This document shows positions 17,647-26,461 of a DNA stretch of 64,000 nucleotides, in pieces (position 1 is the first letter of the stretch; the number at the start of each line of letters is the position of its first letter). Below the pieces are notes generated by a model. The model saw nothing but the letters and a program-made list of their open reading frames with translations. It was not told where the DNA came from and did no database searches. Position numbers and translations under genes: made by a program. The DNA is taken from contig REBS01000135.1 of assembly GCA_007692605.1 (NCBI GenBank), positions 1 through 64,000 of the forward strand, written 5' to 3'. This DNA comes from Gemmatimonadales bacterium. Lineage in GTDB: Bacteria; Gemmatimonadota; Gemmatimonadetes; Longimicrobiales; Gaopeijiaceae.

Positions 17647-18479
17647 GAGTCGACGGAGGCCTCCGAAGCCTCGGCATCATCGGGTTCGGCGGACTCGTCG
17701 GACTCCTCGGACTCCTCGGACTCCTCGGACTCGATCGGAGCGACCGGCACGGGATCGGGCTCCTCTTCGGGCTCACTCGTCAGGATCACCCCGCAGGCCT
17801 CGCAGCGGTGCAGGCCCTCGTCTCTGCGGATCTCGTTCTGCTGCTGAAGGGGCACGATGCCGAAACAGTGGCCGCAGGCCCCATCTTCGGTCAGCGCGGC
17901 CACGACCACGGCCCGTCCCGATCCGTGGAAGCTTTCGTAGACCTGGCGCTCCCGCGTCCCCAGCATCTCGAGCACGGTGTCCCGCCGGGCCGAGAGTTCG
18001 GCCAGGGACTCGTCGAGCCCCGAACGCTCATCCAGGAGCTCCTCCTGGCGAGGAAGAACCTCGGCACGGGCGGTCGCGGACTGCTCCTGCAGCTCATCGA
18101 CCAGCAGCTCGTTCTGCCGTACCTGCTCGAGCAGCTGCATCGCCTCCTGTTCATCGGCGTCGATCGAGCGCTGCACCATCTCGAGCTCGGTCTTGACCGC
18201 CGTCTCCTCTCGCAGATTCGTGACCTGGCTCAGGCGCTCGTCGAGCTTCTCTGCCCGTGCCTGCTTGTCCTCGGCACTCCGCTCGAGCCGGCGAGCGTCG
18301 GTCTTCATCTGCTCGAGACGGGTCGACGCCTTTCCATGCTCGTCTTCGAGACGCAACGCGGGCTCCTCGACTTCGGCCAGCAAGGGGTCGAAATCGCGGA
18401 TTCTGCTTCGGATCTCCGAAATTCTGCGATCCAGCTTCTGGAGCTCTCTCAGAGAGCCCATGGTCGTTGTCTTGGTCAT
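17643..18479 (-). CDS. coiled-coil protein with C4 zinc ribbon and acidic tail
   Basis: A long helical N-terminus (about residues 5-175, rich in heptad-like Leu/Glu/Arg) is followed by a C4 zinc ribbon, CGHC and CEAC, around residues 202-234. The tail is acidic (SEE repeats, about 250-278). This is the architecture of the zf-RING_7/CdsZ-like C4-type zinc ribbon family found in many bacteria, whose role is not settled; nucleic-acid or partner binding is proposed. It lies between dnaG and recJ, suggesting a replication or repair context. ATG 18479 is used; M7 is an alternative. Confidence 0.85.
   Translation of the reverse strand: MTKTTTMGSLRELQKLDRRISEIRSRIRDFDPLLAEVEEPALRLEDEHGKASTRLEQMKTDARRLERSAEDKQARAEKLDERLSQVTNLREETAVKTELEMVQRSIDADEQEAMQLLEQVRQNELLVDELQEQSATARAEVLPRQEELLDERSGLDESLAELSARRDTVLEMLGTRERQVYESFHGSGRAVVVAALTEDGACGHCFGIVPLQQQNEIRRDEGLHRCEACGVILTSEPEEEPDPVPVAPIESEESEESEESDESAEPDDAEASEASVDS
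17691..17732. repeat. 9-bp tandem repeat encoding (Ser-Glu-Glu)n
   Basis: Nearly five copies of GGACTC(C/G)TC in direct tandem inside the acidic tail of the zinc-ribbon gene. Each copy is three codons, so copy-number change would lengthen or shorten the tail without shifting frame. Confidence 0.85.
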
Positions 18480-18505
18480 CCACCCATCCGATTCTGGTCA
18501 CCAGT

Positions 18506-20344
18506 TCAGTCCGCGGGTCGTTCCCGCCGAACCACATTCCACCGCCCGGGGCGATCCTTCCGAAGTCTCTGCAGTTGCTCGAGCAGCTCTCGCTCCTCCT
18601 CCGGGCTTCCGGCGTCGGAGAGGGCCTTTCTGAGCTCCACTTCGTGCACGCGCATACTCCGGCTCCGAAGCCTTGCGATCGACTCTTCAAAGACCCGTTG
18701 CGTATGCTCGAGTTCCTCGGGGTGCCCCAGGAGCTGCTCCATTGTGCGCACGGCCTCGGGAGCCATCTCGGGCGGGGGAGCCGTCAATTCGGGCTCGTCG
18801 ACCAACGCCTGAAAGATGGCCTGATAGACCGGGTTCTGAAACTCCCCCGGACCAATCCGCTCGAGCGCACGGTCCAGCCAATCCCTCGCCTGGAGGAGCA
18901 CGAGGAGGAGCTGGCGCTCCGCGCCGAGATCCGGAGGAGGATGCCGAAGTCGCCCCCCGGGCCGTCCGCTGCCGGACCCGTGACCCCGGTTGGATCCGGC
19001 CCCACGCCCCGGACTGAGAGCCGATCTGCCCTCGCCCCCACCGGCCGGATTCGACGTCGACTCGATCTCGCGTTCGAGGGTGTCACGACGGACTCCGGTC
19101 TTTTCGGCGACTCTCGTCACGTACATGTCCCGGAGGGTTTCGTCGGCGGTCGCGCGAAGCGTGGGCAGCAGCTTGTCGACGGCGGTACGCTTCCGATCCA
19201 GCGACCGCAGAAACCCCTTCTCCTCGAGGAGCTGCAGTTTCCGATCGATCACATCGACCGCCTGGTCCAGATAGCGCTCGAGTCCAGCCCGGCCCTCACT
19301 CCGTATGACCGAATCCGGATCCTCTCCCGCGGGCAGGGTGACGACCGAGGGGTGAATCCCGGCAGCGAGCAGGACGTCGGCCCCCCGGAAGGTCGCCCGA
19401 AGCCCGGCCTCGTCGGAGTCGAAGAGGAGGAGCACGCGGCGCGTGTAGCGCTTGAGGAGCCGGGCCTGTTCAGCCGTCAGCGACGTACCCAGCACCCCCA
19501 CCGCGTGATTCACCCCGCCGGCCGAGAGCGCCACCACGTCCATGTACCCCTCGACGAGAAGCGCCGTCTCCTCCTTGCGGATCGCATGGCGGTTCCAACC
19601 CAGCGCGTAGAGGATCTCGCCCTTGTGATAGACCGGGCCTTCGGGGGAGTTCAGGTACTTCGGAGCCCCCTTCCCCGAGACCCCGAGGATCCGTCCTCCA
19701 AAACCCACGATCCGTCCCCCGACCGCCTCGATCGGGAAGATGATCCGGTTGCGAAACCGGTCGTAGGGTTCGGGCGCCCGTTCGCTCTCGACCAGAAGGC
19801 CGTTTTCGACGAGGACGTTCCGCGCGATCCCGTGGACCTCGGCGGCCGATCGCAGCGCCCCCCATTCGTCCGGAGCGAAACCGATCCCGAATCGCTCCCG
19901 GGTCTCGTCGTCGATCCCCCTGCCCCGCAGGTACTCTCGGGCATCGGCCCCGGTCGCGGGATCCGCCAGGGTATCCTGGAAGAACTTCCGAGCGAAGGCG
20001 TTCGCCTCGTAGTAGGCCCGAAAGGGGTCCTCCCGACCCTCATCGCCCGCAGCGACCTCTCTCACCTCGACCCCACTTCGTTCCCCCACGTACCGGATGG
20101 CGTCCGGGAAATCCATCCCCATCCGCTTCATCACGAAGCTGAACACGTCTCCCGACTCGTCACAGCCGAAGCACTTGTAGAACCCCTGGTCGGGGGTGAC
20201 GTAGAAGGAGGGCGTCCGGTCCTCGTGGAAGGGGCACTTCCCCTTGTACTGCTTCCCGGATCGCTTCAGCTCGACGACCTCGCCGATGATCTCGACCAGA
20301 TCCGCCCGGGCGCGGACTTCCTCGACCACATCGTCGGGAATCAC
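18506..20344 (-). CDS. dnaG: DNA primase
   Basis: Makes RNA primers at the replication fork. The 612 residues begin with the CHC2 zinc domain (C37, H40, C58, C61), then the primase catalytic core with RFRNRIIFPI and GFGGR, and a TOPRIM domain with LLVEGYMDVVAL and LFDSDEAGL. The C-terminal third, after a Gly/Ser-rich linker, is the helicase-binding region, and it is low in obvious conservation. GTG 20344 overlaps the mutS2 stop. Unlike the common rpsU-dnaG-rpoD order, no S21 or sigma-70 gene flanks it here. Confidence 0.96.
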   Translation of the reverse strand: MIPDDVVEEVRARADLVEIIGEVVELKRSGKQYKGKCPFHEDRTPSFYVTPDQGFYKCFGCDESGDVFSFVMKRMGMDFPDAIRYVGERSGVEVREVAAGDEGREDPFRAYYEANAFARKFFQDTLADPATGADAREYLRGRGIDDETRERFGIGFAPDEWGALRSAAEVHGIARNVLVENGLLVESERAPEPYDRFRNRIIFPIEAVGGRIVGFGGRILGVSGKGAPKYLNSPEGPVYHKGEILYALGWNRHAIRKEETALLVEGYMDVVALSAGGVNHAVGVLGTSLTAEQARLLKRYTRRVLLLFDSDEAGLRATFRGADVLLAAGIHPSVVTLPAGEDPDSVIRSEGRAGLERYLDQAVDVIDRKLQLLEEKGFLRSLDRKRTAVDKLLPTLRATADETLRDMYVTRVAEKTGVRRDTLEREIESTSNPAGGGEGRSALSPGRGAGSNRGHGSGSGRPGGRLRHPPPDLGAERQLLLVLLQARDWLDRALERIGPGEFQNPVYQAIFQALVDEPELTAPPPEMAPEAVRTMEQLLGHPEELEHTQRVFEESIARLRSRSMRVHEVELRKALSDAGSPEEERELLEQLQRLRKDRPGRWNVVRRERPAD

Positions 20345-22752
20345 CGGAAGACCGCCACGGTCACCCCCGCGCCGCCCTCGCCGACCCCTCCGGGTCGGGC
20401 CTCGAGCACACGGGAGTCCTGTCCGAGAAGCTCGCGCACACGGGCCTTGACCGCACCCGTCCCCTTTCCGTGGATGATCCGAAGTTCGTGCAGGTCTCCC
20501 ATAATCGCGCCATCGAGCGCCCGACGGAGTTCCAGATCGACCTCATCGACCCGAAGGCCCCTCAGGTCGGCCTCGAGACGCACGTCGACGTCCGGAACGG
20601 AGCTGATGCCTCCCCCGGATTTCCGACGCGTTCTCGCCTCGTCGGGTTCGGGGGTCCCGGGGATGATCTCCACCTCGGAGCGGGCGACCCGGAGACGCAG
20701 CCCGCCGACCTCGATCGCGACCCGATCGTCCTCGACCTCGCGCACCACCCCCTTCGTGCCACTTCCGAGCACCCGGACCCGCGCGCCCGGCTCGAGCCCG
20801 GTGCTCTCGGCGCCTCGAGACTCGCCCCCGGCGGAGGGCCGACGTCGCCTCTGCTCCTCGGCCGCCTCCTCGACCACCCGTCGGGCCCGACGCTCGACCT
20901 CACGCTGATCCTCGGCCCCCGACGCACGCACCTGCTGGATCGCGTCCTCGACTTCGGCGCGGGCGTCGAGAAGGAGCTGGCGAGCCTCCTCCCTCGCCCG
21001 GGATTCCGCGGTCCGCTCCCGTTCGCGCAGCCTGGCCTCTCGCTCCGAGGCCTCCCGCCGCTCCCGCTCCGCCTCGGCCCGAAGCGATTCGGCCTCGACC
21101 AGCGCCTTCGAGCGCTCGCGCTCCTTCACCTCGAGCTGTTCGAGGAGGGCTTCGACCTCGATCTCTCCCTCGTCGAGATAGGATTCGGCGCGGTCGAGCA
21201 CCTCGCCCGGAAAGCCGAGTCGGCGGGCAATCGCGAGCCCGTAGCTCCGACCCGGACGCCCCTTCTGAAGCTGATAGGTGGGCTCGATCCGGTCCGAATC
21301 GAAGAGAAGGGACGCGTTGACGATCCCGCTCCCCGGACGATCCAGCCGCTTCATGGCGCCCAGGTGCGACGTCACCACGGCCCGGGCCCCCCGTTCGACG
21401 AGGGTCTCGAGGAGGGCACGAGCCAGCGCGGCCCCCTCCGCCGGATCGGTGCCCGTTCCCATCTCGTCCATCAGAACGAGGGTGTCCGGTCCCGCCCCCT
21501 CGAGGATCTCGCGGGCATTCGCCAGGTGCGCCGAGAAGGTCGAGAGGGACTCGGCGATGGACTGCTCGTCTCCGATATCGGCGAACACGTCCTCGATGAT
21601 CGGGAGGCGGCTCCCCGAGCCCACCGGCGGGAAGATCCCGGTCTGGGCGAGTAAAGGGAGGAGTCCTACGGCCTTCAGGAGGACCGTCTTGCCCCCCGTG
21701 TTCGGGCCCGACACGACCATCGCGCGTTCGTCGGCCTCCAGGTGGAGGAAGAAGGGAACGACCGGCCCCTCGCCTTTCTCGATCAGGAGGGGATGCCGTC
21801 CGTCGAGCACCTCGAATTCCTCCTCGCCCCGGGGCAGGATCTCGGGACGGGAGGCGTCCCATGCCCGGGCCGTGAGGGCTCTCGCCCAGAGGGTGTCGAA
21901 GTCCACGAGGGTCTCGAAGGCCCGTCGGAGTGCGGGGGTCCGACCGCGCAGACGTCCGCTGGCGGCCCGCAGGATCCGATCGACCTCGAGCGCTTCGTCG
22001 CGCTCGAGCTCCGAGAGCTCGCTCATGAGTCGGAGGGCGAGGGGAGGCTCGACGAAGAGGGTGGCGCCACTCCCGGACTCCCCGTGGATGATCCCTCCGA
22101 CCTCGGATTTTCCCTCCCTCCGGATCGGAATCACGAACCGGCCGTCCCGCACCGTCACCGACGCGTCGGGAACCCGGATCCGATCGGAGAGGGTGCCCAG
22201 GTACGCTTCGAGTCTGGAGACGATCCGTGAACGGGCGGCTCGCAGCTTCGTCCGGATCGAGCGGAGATCAGGACTGGCCCGGTCCCGGATCCGGCCCTCT
22301 GCATCGACGGTCCGCTCGAGGCGGGTCTCCTCCTCGGGCCAGGCGGTCAGGCTGGCGCCCAGCCTGCGCAGGTGCCCGTGGTCCGGGGAGGCCCCCTCCG
22401 GATCCGCCTCCTCCGCGGGAACCTCCTGCGTGAGCGCTCGATGGAGGCCGGCCGAGGCCTGCAGCAGGCGGTACGCGACGAGGAGGTCCTCGGCCTCGAG
22501 GACACCCCCCTCCATCTCGAGCACGCGGAGGGCCCGGCGGGCGTCGGGCGGCAGGGGAGGCGTCCACTCGGGGTGGCGCTCCAGGTGGACCCGGGCCTCG
22601 GCCACCCGCTCCAGCTCGGTCGTGACTGCGGCCAGGTCGGTCTGCGGACTTCGGGAGAGAAGCGCCTCTCGGCCCAGCTCGCTCCCGGCCCGCGCGGCGA
22701 CCGCGCGAAGGGTGAGGTCGAACTCGAGGACTTCGAGGGCGTGACGGTTCAT
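20341..22752 (-). CDS. mutS2: endonuclease MutS2 (MutS family with Smr domain)
   Basis: ATPase of the MutS2 branch, linked to suppression of homologous recombination and, in Bacillus, ribosome-collision rescue. The 803 residues lack the mismatch-recognition domain. They show the clamp region, Walker A GPNTGGKT, the STFSAHLANAREIL signature, Walker B LVLMDEMGTGTDP, a long charged coiled coil (about 520-640), a KOW-like segment, and the C-terminal Smr nuclease domain with DLRGLRVDEV and IIHGKGTGAV. It is coupled to dnaG by GTGA and lies four bases after yqeY. Confidence 0.96.
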   Translation of the reverse strand: MNRHALEVLEFDLTLRAVAARAGSELGREALLSRSPQTDLAAVTTELERVAEARVHLERHPEWTPPLPPDARRALRVLEMEGGVLEAEDLLVAYRLLQASAGLHRALTQEVPAEEADPEGASPDHGHLRRLGASLTAWPEEETRLERTVDAEGRIRDRASPDLRSIRTKLRAARSRIVSRLEAYLGTLSDRIRVPDASVTVRDGRFVIPIRREGKSEVGGIIHGESGSGATLFVEPPLALRLMSELSELERDEALEVDRILRAASGRLRGRTPALRRAFETLVDFDTLWARALTARAWDASRPEILPRGEEEFEVLDGRHPLLIEKGEGPVVPFFLHLEADERAMVVSGPNTGGKTVLLKAVGLLPLLAQTGIFPPVGSGSRLPIIEDVFADIGDEQSIAESLSTFSAHLANAREILEGAGPDTLVLMDEMGTGTDPAEGAALARALLETLVERGARAVVTSHLGAMKRLDRPGSGIVNASLLFDSDRIEPTYQLQKGRPGRSYGLAIARRLGFPGEVLDRAESYLDEGEIEVEALLEQLEVKERERSKALVEAESLRAEAERERREASEREARLRERERTAESRAREEARQLLLDARAEVEDAIQQVRASGAEDQREVERRARRVVEEAAEEQRRRRPSAGGESRGAESTGLEPGARVRVLGSGTKGVVREVEDDRVAIEVGGLRLRVARSEVEIIPGTPEPDEARTRRKSGGGISSVPDVDVRLEADLRGLRVDEVDLELRRALDGAIMGDLHELRIIHGKGTGAVKARVRELLGQDSRVLEARPGGVGEGGAGVTVAVFR

Positions 22753-22756
22753 GCGC

Positions 22757-23221
22757 TCACCCGCTGAACTCCTCCCGAACGATGCGGTTCGCGTCCTTGC
22801 CGTCGAACCGGCCCTTGAGCCGGGGCATCAGTCGACCCATGAGCGGCCCTATCTCGGTCACGCCGGAGTCCATCAGCTCGCGAACCATCCTCCGGACTTC
22901 CGCCTCGTCGAGGGCCGGAGGGAGGAACTCGGAAAGTATCTCGGACTCCGCCTCCTCCTTCAGCGCCAGCTCTTCGCGGTTTCCCGCCCGCATCTGTTCG
23001 GCCGCCTCGCGACGCTGCTTCGTGCCCCGGGAGAGGACCTCGTGGATCTGCTCCCGGTCCAGCTCCCCGCCCACCTCGATCTCGCGGTTGTGGATCTCCG
23101 AAAGAACCGAGGACAGCACGGTGGTGCGAAGCCGGTCCCGGTCGCGTCGAGCCTGATCCAGAGCGGAGCGGAGTTCGACCTTCAGCTCGTCGGGTGCGGA
23201 TTGTTCAGCGTTGTTCGCCAC
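22757..23221 (-). CDS. yqeY: GatB/YqeY domain protein
   Basis: A stand-alone version of the tRNA-binding tail domain of GatB; cellular role unsettled. The 154-residue protein has the family layout: a helical N-terminus (LRSALDQARRDRDRLRTTVL), a middle EEAESEILSEFLPPAL, and a C-terminal MGRLMPRLKGRFDGKDANRIVREE. The start is GTG at 23221. It is first in the run yqeY-mutS2-dnaG and the 165 bases upstream to the HIT gene contain no further gene. Confidence 0.92.
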   Translation of the reverse strand: MANNAEQSAPDELKVELRSALDQARRDRDRLRTTVLSSVLSEIHNREIEVGGELDREQIHEVLSRGTKQRREAAEQMRAGNREELALKEEAESEILSEFLPPALDEAEVRRMVRELMDSGVTEIGPLMGRLMPRLKGRFDGKDANRIVREEFSG

Positions 23222-23386
23222 GGTGGACTCCAGTGAAGGGGCGGTGAGTTCAAGGATGTCTCCGACCGCAGAACCCCGGATGGGCCGGCCGCCGATCTCG
23301 CCGCCCGGATCCCTTCGGGAAGCTATCCGCGGCTCCGGGGGGGGTCAACGAACCGGCCGGAGACGTGCGGGATCCCAGGCATGGCC

Positions 23387-23728
23387 TCAGCCGGGGGGCC
23401 ACGTCAGTTTCCTGCCGCCGAGGACGTGAAAGTGCAGATGACCGACGCTCTGCCCACCGTCGTCGCCGATGTTGGTGACCACTCGATAGCCCCGTTCCGA
23501 TAGTCCCTCGGAGGCGGCCACCTCCCGGATGCCCTGGAGGAGGTGGTGGGCGAGTTCGCCGTCCTCGGGACCCAGGGCCTCGAGTGAAGTCACATGCCGC
23601 CTCGGAATGACGAGGACGTGGGTCGGAGCCTGCGGATTCAGATCCCTGAACGCGAGGACGTCCTCGCTCTCGAAGACCCGGTCCGAGGGGATCTCGTCGC
23701 TGGCGATCCTGCAGAATACACAGTCCAT
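23387..23728 (-). CDS. HIT-family nucleotide hydrolase/transferase
   Basis: Histidine-triad protein of the HinT type that hydrolyses nucleoside phosphoramidates. The 113 residues start MDCVFCRIASDEIPSDRV and end with HLHFHVLGG, the histidine triad near residue 100. The second ATG of the MIM start (23728) is chosen because the GGAG site is eight bases from it, but only two from the first. A much longer frame upstream is not conserved and overlaps the divergent gene. Two cysteines (C3, C6), with later histidines, could hold zinc as in many HIT proteins. Confidence 0.93.
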   Translation of the reverse strand: MDCVFCRIASDEIPSDRVFESEDVLAFRDLNPQAPTHVLVIPRRHVTSLEALGPEDGELAHHLLQGIREVAASEGLSERGYRVVTNIGDDGGQSVGHLHFHVLGGRKLTWPPG

Positions 23729-23911
23729 GATCATCGCTCCATCATCGTGAATGAGTGGGCGCTGCGGGAATTCACACCCGAACAGGATGCGGCCCATCCG
23801 GCCATGGTCCCGCCCTTTCGAATCCCTGATCGTGAGCACCCGTAACCGCCGGGAACCCGACCGCCGGGGCCCCGTCGCCCGATCGTTCCGCTTCCACCCG
23901 AGGAGGACCCG

Positions 23912-24355
23912 ATGCAGACTCCCCCCGAGCACCTCGTCCGCATCCTTCGACACCACCCAGCCCCTGCGGTTTCGATCGACGAGGCGCAGGAACTGATCGC
24001 CGAGTCCTCGCCGGAATCCCAGCCCCCCGACCGCGACTCGGTTGCCCGCCTCCTGGCCCGGGACCCTCAACTTCGCCTGCTGACACCGCCCAGCCGGAGG
24101 TGGGCCGGGGCGGGACCCCGCAGCTGGATCCTGATCCGAAACTCGCCGGAGGTTCCGGAGGCCCGCTCGATCGAGGGTCGGCTCCGCACCTCGCTGCGCC
24201 GAATCGGTGACCACCTGGAGCCCGGTTCGATCCGGGCACTCGCTCGCTGGGAGCGGCTCCTGCGCGAGGAGCGCAAGGTGCGCAGCGCTCTGCGACGCCG
24301 ACTTCGATCCCGAACTCCGGAGGCGGGCTCCAGCGCACGGCTCAGTCTGGAGTGA
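23912..24355 (+). CDS. hypothetical basic protein, winged-helix-like N-terminus
   Basis: No named family is recognised. A perfect AGGAGG site five bases before the ATG supports it as a gene. There is no minus-strand gene in this stretch. The first 75 residues (ILRHHPAPAVSIDEAQELI ... DPQLRLLTPPSRRWAG) look like a small winged helix. The remainder is a basic helical tail (LARWERLLREERKVRSALRRRL). It is divergent from the HIT gene and overlaps the 3' end of prmA by 14 bases tail to tail. DNA binding is an inference. Confidence 0.7.
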   Translation: MQTPPEHLVRILRHHPAPAVSIDEAQELIAESSPESQPPDRDSVARLLARDPQLRLLTPPSRRWAGAGPRSWILIRNSPEVPEARSIEGRLRTSLRRIGDHLEPGSIRALARWERLLREERKVRSALRRRLRSRTPEAGSSARLSLE

Positions 24356-25223
24356 CGAACGCTCCAGTCCACCAATCCCCCTCTTCGTCGACGCCGTCGA
24401 GCCCCAGGTCGGCCGCGGCCGCGGCCACCACGCTCGCCTCGGATTCGGTCCGAAGGATCCCGCTCAGGATCAACCAGCCCCCATCCTCGAGCGCGGACCG
24501 AAGCCCCGGGAGCAGAGGGGTCAGGATCGAACTTTCGATATTCGCGACGATCCCGTCGAAGGGAGGCTCGCCGGGAAGCCCCTTCGAGGTGATGGGAGCC
24601 GCCCGGACCCGGACTCGCTCCTCGACCCCGTTCAGGAGGAGATTTTCACGGGCCGCCTGACAGGCCCAGGGGTCGAGCTCGATCGCCAGGACGTCGGCCG
24701 CGCCGAGGAGGGCGGCGGTGATCGCCAGGATCCCGGACCCGGCGCCCACGTCGGCCACTCGATCGCCGGGGCGCACCCGTCCGTCCAACATTCGGATGCA
24801 GCCGCGCGTGGTCGGGTGATCCGAGGTCCCGAAGGCGATGCCGGGGTCCAGGGTGAGAAGGAGGGTCCCCGGGGGAACCTCGGGACGCTCCCAGCTCGGG
24901 GCGACCGTGATCCGCTCGGTGATCCGTCGTGGCTTGAAGTGGGTCCGCCATCGTTCCTCCCACGCCTCATGCGGCTGCCAGTCGAGCTCGACGGCAATCT
25001 CGTGGCTCCCGGAGACCCGCTCCAGCTCGCGGGTCACCCGGCGAACGAAGGCCTGCGGGTCCTCGGACGGCGGCGGGAGGTAGATGACCAGAAGGTCGTC
25101 GCGTTCCTCGACTCCTCTCGCCCCGCACTCCAGGAGGACCTCGACCATCAGGTCTCGCCTCGACTCATCCTGTGGGCGGGGCACCCGCAGGACCATCCAG
25201 CGGTCCGGAACGCCCTCGATCAC
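24342..25223 (-). CDS. prmA: ribosomal protein L11 methyltransferase
   Basis: Trimethylates ribosomal protein L11. GTG 25223 overlaps the dnaJ stop and gives 293 residues, the usual size; the longer frame adds 49 residues that lie within dnaJ. Motifs are [14 protein letters not shown] in the substrate-recognition part, [18 protein letters not shown] motif [13 protein letters not shown], and IVANI as the NxP-like active-site loop. The dnaJ-prmA order is common near heat-shock genes. Confidence 0.94.
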   Translation of the reverse strand: MIEGVPDRWMVLRVPRPQDESRRDLMVEVLLECGARGVEERDDLLVIYLPPPSEDPQAFVRRVTRELERVSGSHEIAVELDWQPHEAWEERWRTHFKPRRITERITVAPSWERPEVPPGTLLLTLDPGIAFGTSDHPTTRGCIRMLDGRVRPGDRVADVGAGSGILAITAALLGAADVLAIELDPWACQAARENLLLNGVEERVRVRAAPITSKGLPGEPPFDGIVANIESSILTPLLPGLRSALEDGGWLILSGILRTESEASVVAAAAADLGLDGVDEEGDWWTGAFVTPD

Positions 25224-26395
25224 GAGGTGAAGGCCTCCTTGACCCGTGACCAGAATCCCCGGCGGTTCCCCGATCCCTCGTCCGGCGGGGTCTCGGGAGC
25301 CGGATCCTCGAGAGCCCGCAGTTCCCGGAAGAGCTCCTCCTGTTCCGAGCTGAGTCGCTCCGGGGTCCACACCCGAATCCGTGCGATCAGGTCACCGCGT
25401 CCACCCCCGTTGAGGTCGGGCACGCCCTCGCCGCGGATCCGGAGCGCCTGCCCGGACTGGATCCCCGATGGCAGGTCGATCCGTGTGGTCCCGTCGACGG
25501 TCGGCACCTCGATGTCCCCGCCGAGCGCGGCCTGGGCGAAGGTCACGGGAATATCGATGACCAGGTGGTTGCCCTCCCTCGAGAACCTCGGATCCGCCTC
25601 GACCTCGAGGAGAACCAGGATGTCGCCCCGGGGGCCACCCCGTGAGCCGACATTGCCCTGACCTCGAATGGTGATGTAGTTCTCGGAGGTGACTCCAGCA
25701 GGGACCTCGACCTGGACCTCACGCTGCTGTCTTTCCCTCCCTTCTCCATGGCATACGGAACAGGGATCCGAGACCACCGTCCCCTCCCCTCGGCAGGTCC
25801 GGCAGGTGGTCAGCGACACGAACTGGCCGAAGACCGAATTCTGGGCGACCCGCTCCTCTCCCGTGCCCCCACAGCTCCCGCACGGCTGTGGGGCCTTTCC
25901 ATCGGACGAGCCGGAGCCGTCGCATTGGTCGCAGGGTTCCAACAGTGCCACACGGATCGTCTTTTGGGTGCCGTGTACCACCTCGGACAGAGTGAGGGGC
26001 AGACGGACCCTCAGGCTCTCTCCCTTCCGGCTCCTCCGGCGGCCGCGCCCGCGGCGGCGGCCCCCTCCGAACATCTCTTCGAAGCCCCCGCCTCCCGCAC
26101 CGAAGTCCCGCATGAAGATCTCGATGGCATCCTGGATATCGAACCCCTGGATGGGGCCGCCCGCACCGGGGCCGCCCCTGACCCCCTCCTTGCCGAACCG
26201 ATCGTACCGGGCCCGGCGCTCAGGGTCCTTCAGGACCTCGTAGGCTTCGGAGATTTCCTTGAAGCGCTCCTCGGAGTCCTTCGCCCCCTCGTTCCGATCA
26301 GGGTGATACTTCATCGCCAGCTTTCGGTACGCCTTCTTGATCGTGCCTTCGTCTGCATCTCGGCTCACGCCGAGGAGTTCGTAGTAATCAGCCAT
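25220..26395 (-). CDS. dnaJ: chaperone DnaJ
   Basis: Co-chaperone that hands unfolded clients to DnaK. The 391 residues contain the J domain with HPD at 31-33, a Gly/Phe-rich stretch, and four CxxCxGxG zinc repeats ([32 protein letters not shown]). The C-terminal client-binding domains include [17 protein letters not shown]. No good ribosome-binding site is visible before the ATG. It follows hrcA by 66 bases, but grpE and dnaK are absent from between them. Confidence 0.96.
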   Translation of the reverse strand: MADYYELLGVSRDADEGTIKKAYRKLAMKYHPDRNEGAKDSEERFKEISEAYEVLKDPERRARYDRFGKEGVRGGPGAGGPIQGFDIQDAIEIFMRDFGAGGGGFEEMFGGGRRRGRGRRRSRKGESLRVRLPLTLSEVVHGTQKTIRVALLEPCDQCDGSGSSDGKAPQPCGSCGGTGEERVAQNSVFGQFVSLTTCRTCRGEGTVVSDPCSVCHGEGRERQQREVQVEVPAGVTSENYITIRGQGNVGSRGGPRGDILVLLEVEADPRFSREGNHLVIDIPVTFAQAALGGDIEVPTVDGTTRIDLPSGIQSGQALRIRGEGVPDLNGGGRGDLIARIRVWTPERLSSEQEELFRELRALEDPAPETPPDEGSGNRRGFWSRVKEAFTS

Positions 26396-26461
26396 ATCGT
26401 GTATTTGAGAATTCAGCGCTGGGCCCGGGGCCCCCTCAGGAAGAGACCCGACACACCCTGA

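Noticed and set aside
18257-20908. Plus-strand open frame of 883 codons opposite dnaG and mutS2
   Set aside because: It mirrors conserved coding sequence on the other strand, shows no family motif and arises from high GC with few stops.
26396-26461. Possible CIRCE element between hrcA and dnaJ
   Set aside because: No TTAGCACTC-type inverted repeat was found; only GC-rich sequence and a weak short palindrome.
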